From contig OY744535.1 in assembly GCA_963556195.1 (NCBI GenBank), forward strand, positions 97,141,353-97,205,352: a stretch of DNA of 64,000 nt, written 5' to 3'. Within the stretch, counting starts at the first letter, position 1; every line of letters starts with the position of its first letter. This document shows, in pieces, positions 1-13,905 of this stretch. A model generated the notes under the pieces. The model was not told the DNA's origin, did no database searches, and saw only the letters and a list, made by a program, of their open reading frames with translations. This DNA is from Sepiola atlantica (Eukaryota; Mollusca; Cephalopoda; Sepiida; Sepiolidae). The position numbers and the translations under genes are program-made.

Positions 1-3000
1 AGGGTTACGGTTAGGGTTTGGGTTAGAGTTAGGGTTAGGGTAAGGGTAAGGGTTATAGTTAGGGTTAGGGTTAGAGTTAGGGTTAGGGTTAGAATGTATT
101 AAATAGGATGTCAGGGTTAGAGTTAGAGTTAGGGTTAGGGTTAGAGTTAGGGTTAGGGTAAGGGTAAAGGTTGTGGTTAGAGTTAGGGTTAGAGTTAGAG
201 TTAGGGTTAGGGTTAGGGTTAGGGTTAGAGTTAGGGTAAGAGTTAGGGTTAGAGTTAGAGTTAGGGTTAGGGTTAGAGTTAGTGTTAGGGTTAGATTTAG
301 GGATAGGGTAAGGGTTAGGGTTTGAGTTAGGGTTAGGGTAAGGGTTATGGTTAGAGTTAGGGTTAGGGTTAGAGTTAGGGTTAGGGTTAGGGTTAGAGTT
401 AGGGTTAGGGTTAGAGTTTGGTTTAGAGTTTGGGTTAGAGTTAGGGTTATGGTTAGAGTTAAGGTTTGAGTTAAGGTAAGGGTTAGGGTTAGAGTTAGGG
501 TTAGGGTTAGAGTTAGGGTTTGAGTTAGGGTAAGGGTTAGGGTTAGAGTTAGGGTTAGAGTTAGGGTTAAGGTAAGGGTTAGGATTAGGGTTAGAGTTAG
601 GGTTAGGGTTAGAGTTAAGGTTAGAGTTAGAGTTAGGGTTAGGGTTAGAGTTAGGGTTAGTGTTAGAGTTAAGGTTAGGGTAAGGGTAAGGGTAAGGGTT
701 ATGGTTAGAGTTAGGGTTAGAGTTAGAGTTAGGGTTAGGGTTAGAGTTAGGGTTAAAGTTAGGGTTAGGGTTAGGGTTAGGGTTAGAATGAATTAAATAG
801 GATGTCAGGGTTAGAGTTAGGGTTAGGGTTAGGATTAGAGTTAGGGTTAGAGTTAGGGTTAGGGTTAGAGTTAGGGTTAGGGTTAGGGTAAGGGCAAGGG
901 TTATGGTTAGAGTTAGGGTTAGGGTTAGAGTTAGGGTTAGGGTAAGGGTTAGGATTAGGGTTAGAGTTAGGGTTAGGGTTAGAGTTAAGGTTAGAGTTAG
1001 GGTTAGAGTTATAGTTATGGTTAGAGTTAGGGTTAGAGTTAGGGTTAGGGTTAGAGTTAGGGTTAGGGTAAGGGTTAGAGTTAGAGTTATGGTCAGAGTT
1101 AGGGTTAGAGTTAGGGTTTGGGTTAGAGTTAGGGTTAGGGTTAGGGTAAGGGTAAGGGTAAGCGTTATGGTTAGGGTTAGGGTTAGAGTTAGGGTAAGGG
1201 TTAGGGTTAGAATTAATTAAATAGGATGTCAGGGTTAGAGTTAGAGTTAATGTTTGGGTTAGAGTTAGGGTTAGGGTAAGGGTAAGGGTTAGGGTTATGG
1301 TTAGAGTTAGGGTTAGAGTTAGAGTTAGGGTTAGAGTTAGGGTTAGGGTTAGAGTTAGAGTTAGGGAAAGAGTTAGGGTTAGAGTTAGAGTTAGGGTTAG
1401 GGTTAGGGTTAGAGTTAGGGTTAGGGTAAGGGTTAGGGTTAGAGTTAGGGTTAGGGTTAGAGTTTGGGTTAGAGTTTGGGTTAGAGTTAGGGTTATGGTT
1501 AGAGTTAGGGTTAGGGTTAGGGTAAGGGTTAGGGTTAGGGTTAGTGTTAGAGTTAAAGTTAGGGTTAGAGTTAGGGTCAGATTTAGGGTTAGAGTTAGGG
1601 TTAGAGTTAGGGTTAGGGTTAGAGTTAAGGTTAGGGTTAGAGTTATGGTTAGAGTTTGGGTTAGAGTTAGGGTTATGGTTAGAGTTAAGATTAGGGTAAG
1701 GGTTTGGGTTAGAGTTAGGGTTAGGGTTAGAGTTAAGGTTTCAGTTAGGGTTAGGGTTAGAGTAGAGTTAGGGTTAGGGTTTGAGTTAGGGTTTGGGTAA
1801 GGGTTAGGATTAGGGTTAGAGTTAGAGTTAGGGTTAGAGTTAAGGTTAGAGTTAGGGTAAGGGTTAGAGTTATGGTTAGAGTTAGGGTTAGAGTTAGGGT
1901 TAGGGTTAGAGTTAGGGTTAGGGTAAGGGTAAGAGTTAGAGTTATGGTCAGAGTTAGGGTTAAGGTTAGGGTTTGGGTTAGAGTTAGGGTTAGGGTAAGG
2001 GTAAGGGTTATGGTTAGGGTTAGGGTTAGAGTTAGGGTTAGGGTTAGAATGTATTAAATAGGATGTCAGGGTTAGAGTTAGAGTTAGGGTTAGGGTTAGA
2101 GTTAGGGTTAGGGTTAGGGTTAGAGTTAGGGTTAGGGTTAGAGTAAGGGAAAGAGTTAGGGTTAGAGTTAGAGTTAGGGTTAGGGTTAGAGTTAGGGTAA
2201 GGGTAAGGGTTATGGTTAGAGTTAGGGTTAGAGTTAGAGTTAGGGTTAGGGTTAGGGTTAGAGTTAGGGTTAGGGTTAGAGTAAGGGAAAGAGTTAGGGT
2301 TAGAGTTAGAGTTAGGGTTAGGGTTAGAGTTTGAGTTAGGGTAAGGGTTAGGGTTAGAGTTAGGGTTAGGGTTAGAGTTTTGGTTAGAGTTTGGGTTAGA
2401 GTTAGGGTTATGGTTAGAGTTAGGGTTAGGGTTAGGGTAAGGGTTAGGGTTAGGGTTAGTGTTAGAGTTAAAGTTAGGGTTAGAGTTAGGGTCAGAGTTA
2501 GGGTTAGAGTTAGAGTTAGGGTTAGAGTTAGGGTTAGGGTTAGAGTTAAGGTTAGGGTTAGAGTTTGGGTTAGAGTTTGGGTTAGAGTTAGGGTTATGGT
2601 TAGAGTTAAGGTTAGGGTAAGGGTTAGGGTTAGAGTTAGGGTTAGGGTTAGAGTTAAGGTTTGAGTTAGGGTAAGGGTTAGGGTTAGAGTTAGGGTTAGG
2701 GTTTGAGTTAGGGTTAGGGTAAGGGTTAGGATTAGGGTTAGAGTTAGAGTTAGGGTTAGAGTTAAGGTTAGAGTTATGGTTAGAGTTAGAGTTATGGTTA
2801 GAGTTAGGGTTAGAGTTAGGGTTAGGGTTAGAGTTAGGGTTAGGGTAAGGGTTAGAGTTAGAGTTATGGTCAGAGTTAGGGTTAATGTTAGGGTTTGGGT
2901 TAGAGTTAGGGTAAGGGTAAGAGTAAGGGTTATGGTTAGGGTAAGGGTTAGAGTTAGGGTTAGGGTTAGAATGTATTAAATAGGATGTCAGGGTTAGAGT

Positions 3001-4170
3001 TAGAGTTAGGGTTAGGGTTAGAGTTAGGGTTAGGGTAAGGGTAAGGGTGATGGTTAGAGTTAGGGTTAGAGTTAGAGTTAGGGTTAGGGTTAGAGTTAGG
3101 GTTAGGGTTAGAGTTAGGGTAAGAGTAAGGGTTAGAGTTAGAGGTAGGGTTAGGGTTAGAGTTAGTGTTAGGGTTAGATTTAGGGATAGGGTAAGGGTTA
3201 GGGTTTGAGTTAGGGTTAGGGTTAGGGTAAGGGTTATGGTTAGAGTTAGGGTTAGGGTTAGAGTTTGGGTTAGGGTTAGGGTTAGAGTTAGGGTTAGGGT
3301 TAGAGTTTGGTTTAGAGTTTGGGTTAGAGTTAGGGTTATGGTTAGAGTTAAGGTTTGAGTTAGGGTTAGAGTTAGGGTTAGAGTTAGGGTTAGGGTTAGA
3401 GTTATGGTTTGAGTTAGGGTAAGGGTTAGGGTTAGAGTTAGGGTTAGAGTTAGGGTTAAGGTAAGGGTTAGGATTAGAGTTAGGGTTAGGGTTAGAGTTA
3501 AGGTTAGAGTTAGAGTTAGGGTTAGGGTTAGAGTTAGGGTTAGTGTTAGAGTTAAGGTTAGGGTTAGGGTAAGGGTAAGGGTAAGGGTTATGGTTAGAGT
3601 TAGGGTTAGAGTTAGAGTTAGGGTTAGGGTTAGAGTTAGGGTTAGAGTTAGGGTTAGGGTTAGGGTTAGAATGAATTAAATAGGATGTCAGGGTTAGAGT
3701 TAGGGTTAGGGTTAGGATTAGAGTTAGGGTTAGAGTTAGGGTTAGGGTTAGAGTTAGGGTTAGGGTTAGGGTTAGGGTAAGGGCAAGGGTTATGGTTAGA
3801 GTTAGGGTTAGAGTTAGAGTTAGGGTTAGGGTTAGGGTTAGAGTTAGGGTTAGAGTTAGGGTAAGGGTTAGGGTTAGAGTTAGGGTTAGGGTAAGTGTTA
3901 TGGTTAGAGTTAGGGTTAGAGTTAGAGTTAGGGTTAGGGTTAGGGTTAGATTTAGGGTTAGGGTTAGGGTAAGGGTTAGGGTTAGGGTTAGGGTTAGGGT
4001 AAGGGTTATGGTTAGAGTTAGGGTTAGAGTTAGGGTTAGGGTTAGGGTTAGAGTTAGGGTTAGAGTTAGGGTTAGTGTTAGGGTTAGGGTTAGGGTAAGG
4101 GTTAGAATGAATTAAATAGGATGTCAGGGTTATGGTTAGGGTTAGGTGGTGGGGAAAAATGTCAATGACA
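1..4170 (+). repeat. Degenerate telomeric (TTAGGG-type) block with higher-order structure
   Basis: About 4.2 kb of hexamers dominated by TTAGGG and its variants TTAGAG, TAAGGG, TTTGGG and TTATGG on the + strand. A non-telomeric spacer (AAATAGGATGTCAGGG core) interrupts it seven times, near 91, 786, 1210, 2047, 2969, 3670 and 4104. The spacing repeats: the 91/786/1210 set is matched by 2969/3670/4104, an offset of about 2.88 kb. A chromosome's left end would read CCCTAA on this strand, so this is an interstitial or subtelomeric array with its G-strand pointing inward. Long reading frames of alternating Val-Arg here are artefacts of a six-base repeat. Confidence 0.93.
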
Positions 4171-4439
4171 ATCCGTGAGGGAAATTTGCCCAACTTCTGC
4201 ATTTATTCATTTAGATAATAGATTAATTTATGCAAACATATCAAAAACTATTGTCTCTAAAAATTGCATACCCATGCAAATATTATATTTATATAATATT
4301 GCTCAATAATAAATTGAGATATTTATTTATAATAATCGTTTTATTTATACAAACCTATCAAATTGCATACTCCCATGTAAATGTTATAAGTCCGCATATT
4401 TACTGTCTAATGCTTGTGTATGTTTATTCCATAAAGATA
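4171..4439. other. AT-rich spacer, no gene seen
   Basis: AT-rich sequence following the telomeric block. Near 4230-4390 a short stretch repeats itself (a CCATGCAAAT-type motif at two points). No coding potential that I can support. Confidence 0.5.
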
Positions 4440-4812
4440 TATGGCCGCTCCAACCCCCTTTTCCATTACATGTCATCTTACTCCCCACCCCTTCTCCATA
4501 TCATTACATCCTGATCCCCCTTCCCTTGTAATCTTGCTCCCCCTTCCTTTGTAATCTTGTTCCCCCTTTTATTACACCATGAGCACCACCCATTGTCATC
4601 TTACTTCCCCACCCCTTCTACATACTATAACATCCTGATCTCTCACCTCTTGACATCTTACTCCCTCACCCTTTTCACAATATCATGATATCCTGACCCC
4701 ACCCCTTGCCATCTGGCTCCCCCATCCCTTCTCTATATCATGATATTCTGACCTCCCCTTCCCTTGTTATCTTGCTCTCCCACCCCTTTAACATATTATG
4801 ACATTCTGACTT
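4440..4812. repeat. Pyrimidine-rich degenerate minisatellite, ~65-bp unit
   Basis: About five diverged copies of a C/T-rich unit containing CATCTTACTCCCC and TATCATNACATCCTGA cores. Unit length drifts between roughly 45 and 70 bp, so this is an old array. Confidence 0.7.
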
Positions 4813-5476
4813 TTAAGTCACAAATCCAAATATAAAACTAAAAAACAAAAAAAAACAACAAAAAAACCCCAAAAACACAACCTTTATAAAAAAACGAATC
4901 GATTATTAAATTATTAAATTTTACTTTCTTGCAATATCCGATGGAAAATTGCTGTCCTGCTCCTTTTATTAATCCCCATCCCCGCAAAAAAGAAACTAGA
5001 TTCTACTTTTTAGGGATTACATGTAAACAACCATGAAAATTTGGCCGGTTACAATGATCACCCACTTCCACGACACAGTAATGATCATCTACTTCCGAAC
5101 GAGATAGCGTTTTTAAGGACTGTTTATATGAACTCGCTTAGAAACATTTTTATATTTTAGGAGAATTCGCACCGGTTGCAGGGCTCTAATAATACCATAT
5201 CTGACATCGCAATTTAATTTTAAAACTAAAAATGGACATTTCGGACGCAGAAACGAAACACAGGTGCCCCTTTTTGGAGCTGTTTCTTCTTCGTGTTGTT
5301 TAAACTGGGATGGTTTTAACCACACCTCTAGCCATAACCCTAACCTTAACCCTAACCCTAACCACACCTCTAAAAAACAACCAAACATTTAAATCATTTT
5401 CAAAAGTTGCCACATAAGTTTAAAAGAATTTCGTACATATTTATAAACATTTCATCGGATTCTGAATTCTGTTAAC
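4813..5476. other. Unassigned spacer with a short telomeric tract
   Basis: A-rich at 4830-4890, otherwise unremarkable. A short C-strand telomeric tract (CCCTAA variants) sits at 5336-5362. No supported gene. Confidence 0.5.
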
Positions 5477-8400
5477 CAGTTAATTCAAGATATATAACAC
5501 ATGAACGTGGGTAAACGCCCATAAATGTATTGTGCCTATTCAGTTAATTCAAGATATATAACACATGAACGTGGGTAAACGCCCATAAATGTATTGTGCC
5601 TATTCAGTTAATTCAAGATATATAACACATGAACGTGGGTAAACGCCCATAAATGTATTGTGCCTATTCAGTTAATTCAAGATATATAACACATGAACGT
5701 GGGTAAACGCCCATAAATGTATTGTGCCTATTCAGTTAATTCGAGATATAAAACACATGAACGTGGGTAAACGCCCATAAATGTATTGTGCCTATTCAGT
5801 TAATTCGAGATATATAACACATGAACGTGGGTAAACGCCCATAAATGTATTGTGCCTATTCAGTTAATTCGAGATATATAACACATGAACGTGGGTAAAC
5901 GCCCATAAATGTATTGTGCCTATTCAGTTAATTCGAGATATATAACACATGAACGTGGGTAAACGCCCATAAATGTATTGTGCCTATTCAGTTAATTCGA
6001 GATATATAACACATGAACGTGGGTAAACGCCCATAAATGTATTGTGCCTATTCAGTTAATTCGAGATATATAACACATGAACGTGGGTAAACGCCCATAA
6101 ATGTATTGTGCCTATTCAGTTAATTCGAGATATATAACACATGAACGTGGGTAAACGCCCATAAATGTATTGTGCCTATTCAGTTAATTCGAGATATATA
6201 ACACATGAACGTGGGTAAACGCCCATAAATGTATTGTGCCTATTCAGTTAATTCGAGATATATAACACATGAACGTGGGTAAACGCCCATAAATGTATTG
6301 TGCCTATTCAGTTAATTCGAGATATATAACACATGAACGTGGGTAAACGCCCATAAATGTATTGTGCCTATTCAGTTAATTCGAGATATATAACACATGA
6401 ACGTGGGTAAACGCCCATAAATGTATTGTGCCTATTCAGTTAATTCGAGATATATAACACATGAACGTGGGTAAACGCCCATAAATGTATTGTGCCTATT
6501 CAGTTAATTCGAGATATATAACACATGAACGTGGGTAAACGCCCATAAATGTATTGTGCCTATTCAGTTAATTCAAGATATAAAACACATGAACGTGGGT
6601 AAACGCCCATAAATGTATTGTTAATTCAAGATATATAACACATGAACGTGGGTAAACGCCCATAAATGTATTGTGCCTATTCAGTTAATTCAAGATATAT
6701 AACACATGAACGTGGGTAAACGCCCATAAATGTATTGTGCCTATTCAGTTAATTCAAGATATATAACACATGAACGTGGGTAAACGCCCATAAATGTATT
6801 GTGCCTATTCAGTTAATTCGAGATATAAAACACATGAACGTGGGTAAACGCCCATAAATGTATTGTGCCTATTCAGTTAATTCGAGATATATAACACATG
6901 AACGTGGGTAAACGCCCATAAATGTATTGTGCCTATTCAGTTAATTCGAGATATATAACACATGAACGTGGGTAAACGCCCATAAATGTATTGTGCCTAT
7001 TCAGTTAATTCGAGATATATAACACATGAACGTGGGTAAACGCCCATAAATGTATTGTGCCTATTCAGTTAATTCGAGATATATAACACATGAACGTGGG
7101 TAAACGCCCATAAATGTATTGTGCCTATTCAGTTAATTCGAGATATATAACACATGAACGTGGGTAAACGCCCATAAATGTATTGTGCCTATTCAGTTAA
7201 TTCGAGATATATAACACATGAACGTGGGTAAACGCCCATAAATGTATTGTGCCTATTCAGTTAATTCGAGATATATAACACATGAACGTGGGTAAACGCC
7301 CATAAATGTATTGTGCCTATTCAGTTAATTCGAGATATATAACACATGAACGTGGGTAAACGCCCATAAATGTATTGTGCCTATTCAGTTAATTCGAGAT
7401 ATATAACACATGAACGTGGGTAAACGCCCATAAATGTATTGTGCCTATTCAGTTAATTCGAGATATATAACACATGAACGTGGGTAAACGCCCATAAATG
7501 TATTGTGCCTATTCAGTTAATTCGAGATATATAACACATGAACGTGGGTAAACGCCCATAAATGTATTGTGCCTATTCAGTTAATTCGAGATATATAACA
7601 CATGAACGTGGGTAAACGCCCATAAATGTATTGTGCCTATTCAGTTAATTCGAGATATATAACACATGAACGTGGGTAAACGCCCATAAATGTATTGTGC
7701 CTATTCAGTTAATTCGAGATATATAACACATGAACGTGGGTAAACGCCCATAAATGTATTGTGCCTATTCAGTTAATTCGAGATATATAACACATGAACG
7801 TGGGTAAACGCCCATAAATGTATTGTGCCTATTCAGTTAATTCGAGATATATAACACATGAACGTGGGTAAACGCCCATAAATGTATTGTGCCTATTCAG
7901 TTAATTCGAGATATATAACACATGAACGTGGGTAAACGCCCATAAATGTATTGTGCCTATTCAGTTAATTCGAGATATATAACACATGAACGTGGGTAAA
8001 CGCCCATAAATGTATTGTGCCTATTCAGTTAATTCGAGATATATAACACATGAACGTGGGTAAACGCCCATAAATGTATTGTGCCTATTCAGTTAATTCG
8101 AGATATATAACACATGAACGTGGGTAAACGCCCATAAATGTATTGTGCCTATTCAGTTAATTCGAGATATATAACACATGAACGTGGGTAAACGCCCATA
8201 AATGTATTGTGCCTATTCAGTTAATTCGAGATATATAACACATGAACGTGGGTAAACGCCCATAAATGTATTGTGCCTATTCAGTTAATTCGAGATATAT
8301 AACACATGAACGTGGGTAAACGCCCATAAATGTATTGTGCCTATTCAGTTAATTCGAGATATATAACACATGAACGTGGGTAAACGCCCATAAATGTATT

Positions 8401-11400
8401 GTGCCTATTCAGTTAATTCGAGATATATAACACATGAACGTGGGTAAACGCCCATAAATGTATTGTGCCTATTCAGTTAATTCGAGATATATAACACATG
8501 AACGTGGGTAAACGCCCATAAATGTATTGTGCCTATTCAGTTAATTCGAGATATATAACACATGAACGTGGGTAAACGCCCATAAATGTATTGTGCCTAT
8601 TCAGTTAATTCGAGATATATAACACATGAACGTGGGTAAACGCCCATAAATGTATTGTGCCTATTCAGTTAATTCGAGATATATAACACATGAACGTGGG
8701 TAAACGCCCATAAATGTATTGTGCCTATTCAGTTAATTCGAGATATATAACACATGAACGTGGGTAAACGCCCATAAATGTATTGTGCCTATTCAGTTAA
8801 TTCGAGATATATAACACATGAACGTGGGTAAACGCCCATAAATGTATTGTGCCTATTCAGTTAATTCGAGATATATAACACATGAACGTGGGTAAACGCC
8901 CATAAATGTATTGTGCCTATTCAGTTAATTCGAGATATATAACACATGAACGTGGGTAAACGCCCATAAATGTATTGTGCCTATTCAGTTAATTCGAGAT
9001 ATATAACACATGAACGTGGGTAAACGCCCATAAATGTATTGTGCCTATTCAGTTAATTCGAGATATATAACACATGAACGTGGGTAAACGCCCATAAATG
9101 TATTGTGCCTATTCAGTTAATTCGAGATATATAACACATGAACGTGGGTAAACGCCCATAAATGTATTGTGCCTATTCAGTTAATTCGAGATATATAACA
9201 CATGAACGTGGGTAAACGCCCATAAATGTATTGTGCCTATTCAGTTAATTCGAGATATATAACACATGAACGTGGGTAAACGCCCATAAATGTATTGTGC
9301 CTATTCAGTTAATTCGAGATATATAACACATGAACGTGGGTAAACGCCCATAAATGTATTGTGCCTATTCAGTTAATTCGAGATATATAACACATGAACG
9401 TGGGTAAACGCCCATAAATGTATTGTGCCTATTCAGTTAATTCGAGATATATAACACATGAACGTGGGTAAACGCCCATAAATGTATTGTGCCTATTCAG
9501 TTAATTCGAGATATATAACACATGAACGTGGGTAAACGCCCATAAATGTATTGTGCCTATTCAGTTAATTCGAGATATATAACACATGAACGTGGGTAAA
9601 CGCCCATAAATGTATTGTGCCTATTCAGTTAATTCGAGATATATAACACATGAACGTGGGTAAACGCCCATAAATGTATTGTGCCTATTCAGTTAATTCG
9701 AGATATATAACACATGAACGTGGGTAAACGCCCATAAATGTATTGTGCCTATTCAGTTAATTCGAGATATATAACACATGAACGTGGGTAAACGCCCATA
9801 AATGTATTGTGCCTATTCAGTTAATTCGAGATATATAACACATGAACGTGGGTAAACGCCCATAAATGTATTGTGCCTATTCAGTTAATTCGAGATATAT
9901 AACACATGAACGTGGGTAAACGCCCATAAATGTATTGTGCCTATTCAGTTAATTCAAGATATATAACACATGAACGTAGGTAAACGCCCATAAATGTATT
10001 GTGCCTATTCAGTTAATTCGAGATATATAACACATGAACGTGGGTAAACGCCCATAAATGTATTGTGCCTATTCAGTTAATTCGAGATATATAACACATG
10101 AACGTGGGTAAACGCCCATAAATGTATTGTGCCTATTCAGTTAATTCAAGATATATAACACATGAACGTAGGTAAACGCCCATAAATGTATTGTGCCTAT
10201 TCAGTTAATTCGAGATATATAACACATGAACGTGGGTAAACGCCCATAAATGTATTGTGCCTATTCAGTTAATTCGAGATATATAACACATGAACGTGGG
10301 TAAACGCCCATAAATGTATTGTGCCTATTCAGTTAATTCGAGATATATAACACATGAACGTGGGTAAACGCCCATAAATGTATTGTGCCTATTCAGTTAA
10401 TTCAAGATATATAACACATGAACGTGGGTAAACGCCCATAAATGTATTGTGCCTATTCAGTTAATTCGAGATATATAACACATGAACGTGGGTAAACGCC
10501 CATAAATGTATTGTGCCTATTCAGTTAATTCAAGATATATAACACATGAACGTAGGTAAACGCCCATAAATGTATTGTGCCTATTCAGTTAATTCGAGAT
10601 ATATAACACATGAACGTGGGTAAACGCCCATAAATGTATTGTGCCTATTCAGTTAATTCGAGATATATAACACATGAACGTGGGTAAACGCCCATAAATG
10701 TATTGTGCCTATTCAGTTAATTCGAGATATATAACACATGAACGTGGGTAAACGCCCATAAATGTATTGTGCCTATTCAGTTAATTCAAGATATATAACA
10801 CATGAACGTGGGTAAACGCCCATAAATGTATTGTGCCTATTCAGTTAATTCGAGATATATAACACATGAACGTGGGTAAACGCCCATAAATGTATTGTGC
10901 CTATTCAGTTAATTCAAGATATATAACACATGAACGTGGGTAAACGCCCATAAATGTATTGTGCCTATTCAGTTAATTCAAGATATATAACACATGAACG
11001 TGGGTAAACGCCCATAAATGTATTGTGCCTATTCAGTTAATTCGAGATATATAACACATGAACGTGGGTAAACGCCCATAAATGTATTGTGCCTATTCAG
11101 TTAATTCGAGATATATAACACATGAACGTGGGTAAACGCCCATAAATGTATTGTGCCTATTCAGTTAATTCGAGATATATAACACATGAACGTGGGTAAA
11201 CGCCCATAAATGTATTGTGCCTATTCAGTTAATTCGAGATATATAACACATGAACGTGGGTAAACGCCCATAAATGTATTGTGCCTATTCAGTTAATTCA
11301 AGATATATAACACATGAACGTGGGTAAACGCCCATAAATGTATTGTGCCTATTCAGTTAATTCGAGATATATAACACATGAACGTGGGTAAACGCCCATA

Positions 11401-13022
11401 AATGTATTGTGCCTATTCAGTTAATTCGAGATATATAACACATGAACGTGGGTAAACGCCCATAAATGTATTGTGCCTATTCAGTTAATTCAAGATATAT
11501 AACACATGAACGTGGGTAAACGCCCATAAATGTATTGTGCCTATTCAGTTAATTCAAGATATATAACACATGAACGTGGGTAAACGCCCATAAATGTATT
11601 GTGCCTATTCAGTTAATTCGAGATATATAACACATGAACGTGGGTAAACGCCCATAAATGTAATGTGCCTATTCAGTTAATTCGAGATATATAACACATG
11701 AACGTAGGTAAACGCCCATAAATGTATTGTGCCTATTCAGTTAATTCGAGATATATAACACATGAACGTGGGTAAACGCCCATAAATGTATTGTGCCTAT
11801 TCAGTTAATTCGAGATATATAACACATGAACGTGGGTAAACGCCCATAAATGTATTGTGCCTATTCAGTTAATTCAAGATATATAACACATGAACGTGGG
11901 TAAACGCCCATAAATGTATTGTGCCTATTCAGTTAATTCAAGATATATAACACATGAACGTGGGTAAACGCCCATAAATGTATTGTGCCTATTCAGTTAA
12001 TTCGAGATATATAACACATGAACGTGGGTAAACGCCCATAAATGTAATGTGCCTATTCAGTTAATTCGAGATATATAACACATGAACGTAGGTAAACGCC
12101 CATAAATGTATTGTGCCTATTCAGTTAATTCGAGATATATAACACATGAACGTGGGTAAACGCCCATAAATGTATTGTGCCTATTCAGTTAATTCGAGAT
12201 ATATAACACATGAACGTGGGTAAACGCCCATAAATGTATTGTGCCTATTCAGTTAATTCAAGATATATAACACATGAACGTGGGTAAACGCCCATAAATG
12301 TATTGTGCCTATTCAGTTAATTCAAGATATATAACACATGAACGTGGGTAAACGCCCATAAATGTATTGTGCTTATTCAGTTAATTCGAGATATATAACA
12401 CATGAACGTGGGTAAACGCCCATAAATGTATTGTGCCTATTCAGTTAATTCGAGATATATAACACATGAACGTGGGTAAACGCCCATAAATGTATTGTGC
12501 CTATTCAGTTAATTCAAGATATATAACACATGAACGTGGGTAAACGCCCATAAATGTATTGTGCCTATTCAGTTAATTCGAGATATATAACACATGAACG
12601 TGGGTAAACGCCCATAAATGTATTGTGCCTATTCAGTTAATTCGAGATATATAACACATGAACGTGGGTAAACGCCCATAAATGTATTGTGCCTATTCAG
12701 TTAATTCAAGATATATAACACATGAACGTAGGTAAACGCCCATAAATGTATTGTGCCTATTCAGTTAATTCGAGATATATAACACATGAACGTGGGTAAA
12801 CGCCCATAAATGTATTGTGCCTATTCAGTTAATTCGAGATATATAACACATGAACGTGGGTAAACGCCCATAAATGTATTGTGCCTATTCAGTTAATTCG
12901 AGATATATAACACATGAACGTGGGTAAACGCCCATAAATGTATTGTGCCTATTCAGTTAATTCGAGATATATAACACATGAACGTAGGTAAACGCCCATA
13001 AATGTAATGTGCCTATTCAGTT
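5477..13022. repeat. 64-bp satellite array, ~118 copies
   Basis: A highly uniform 64-bp tandem repeat starting CAGTTAATTC and containing ACGTGGGTAAACGCCCAT. Variants are mostly TTCGAG/TTCAAG and CGTGGG/CGTAGG, the pattern expected of CpG decay, plus a rare TGTAATG. One 53-bp truncated unit lies near 6580-6630. After it the variant pattern of the array start (several CAAG units, then one ATATAAAAC unit, then CGAG units) begins again. Between 9970 and 13000 the CGTAGG variant recurs at multiples of 64, including 384 bp (six units) several times, so local higher-order repeats exist. No open frame of interest. Confidence 0.97.
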
Positions 13023-13379
13023 TCACATCTTCACGGTTTAACATGTCATATGACCACTGTCAAAACCGAAATAATAGTCACCCAGACTTGAAAAATGTGT
13101 ATTTAGCAATGTCTAATATATAAAGTACAGCCAGTCTGTTCCTGACGTCGATAGCTTTTTTCCCTACAAAGTATATAATTAAAAATGTTTTGATATACAC
13201 ATCTGGAGGAGAAATTGGCAGCAATAAAACCAACATCATTACAACAACTGCGCTCGGGTAAACTATTGTGGCAGATGTTTTACAGCCTCTCACAAATTTG
13301 CTGTAGAAACAAAAAAAGAAAATGTAACAAGTACGGTAGAAGGGGAAACATTGATCGCATTTAACTAGCAGATTTTACG
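13023..13379. other. Unassigned sequence with a short hydrophobic reading frame
   Basis: A - strand frame of 71 codons (13078-13293) is rich in V, L and I, but has no recognisable family signature and no clear splice context. It could be a fragment of a membrane protein exon or chance. I see nothing else. Confidence 0.3.
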
Positions 13380-13905
13380 AAACTGTCTTACATCTGTGAT
13401 GAGGATAATTCAGATGCTGACAACAGTCGCTTCTTCATCTGCAATTTGATCAGTTCTGCACAAGAAAAAATTATCTCTTTCTTTTCGGTGAAACTGAACA
13501 ATGCACAACAAAAAATACAGCGCTTTTTGCAGGTAATTACTTGCGATCTGTCGATGAGCCATTTTAGGCAGCTGCTTGAGGGCCGATATTTCACTGTTTT
13601 CGCAGATCACAAACCCCTCACATATATGCCTTGCACACAAACATGGACAAATATACACACACAGGTACCCGGCACCCGGCATATATATATCCCAATTTAC
13701 ATCGGATATCCGTTACATTAAGGGTACATACAATATTGTAGCAGATACTTTGTCATGCTTCACGATTCATGCTATAAATTCTGAAACTCTTTACTTTGAT
13801 CAAATCGCAGACGAAGAAAGGAATGACGTAAGATTAGACAAAGTAAAAAACAACTGGACTAATAGCGAAATGGCGATTTCTCCTACTCCTTATATGTTCT
13901 GATGA
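13380..13905 (+). pseudogene. Decayed Ty3/Gypsy-type RNase H fragment
   Basis: Split between frames, this stretch still shows the RNase H region of an LTR-retrotransposon polyprotein. A degraded TDAS-like start lies near 13415 and an HFRQLLEGRYFTVFADHKPL block at about 13559-13618. A KGTYNIVADTLS block, typical of the RNase H end, lies at about 13719-13760. Stops and frame changes separate the pieces, so it is dead. The integrase of the same type of element is found at 15310-15917, with rearranged sequence in between. Confidence 0.75.

Noticed and set aside
1..60. True chromosome end at the left edge
   Set aside because: Strand orientation is opposite to a left telomere and the repeats are degenerate.
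903..4202. Long frames of alternating Val-Arg on + and Asn-Pro on - in the telomeric block
   Set aside because: A six-base repeat gives a two-residue periodic frame on each strand. No start context, no domain, and broken wherever the hexamer register slips.
5477..13022. CRISPR array or centromeric CENP-B-box satellite
   Set aside because: The 64-bp units have no variable spacers and the genome is eukaryotic. TTCGAGATATATAACA matches only the first half of a CENP-B box and lacks CGGG.
13078..13293. Hydrophobic 71-residue membrane protein
   Set aside because: No recognisable family, no splice sites consistent with an exon, and no supporting neighbour. Kept only as a note.
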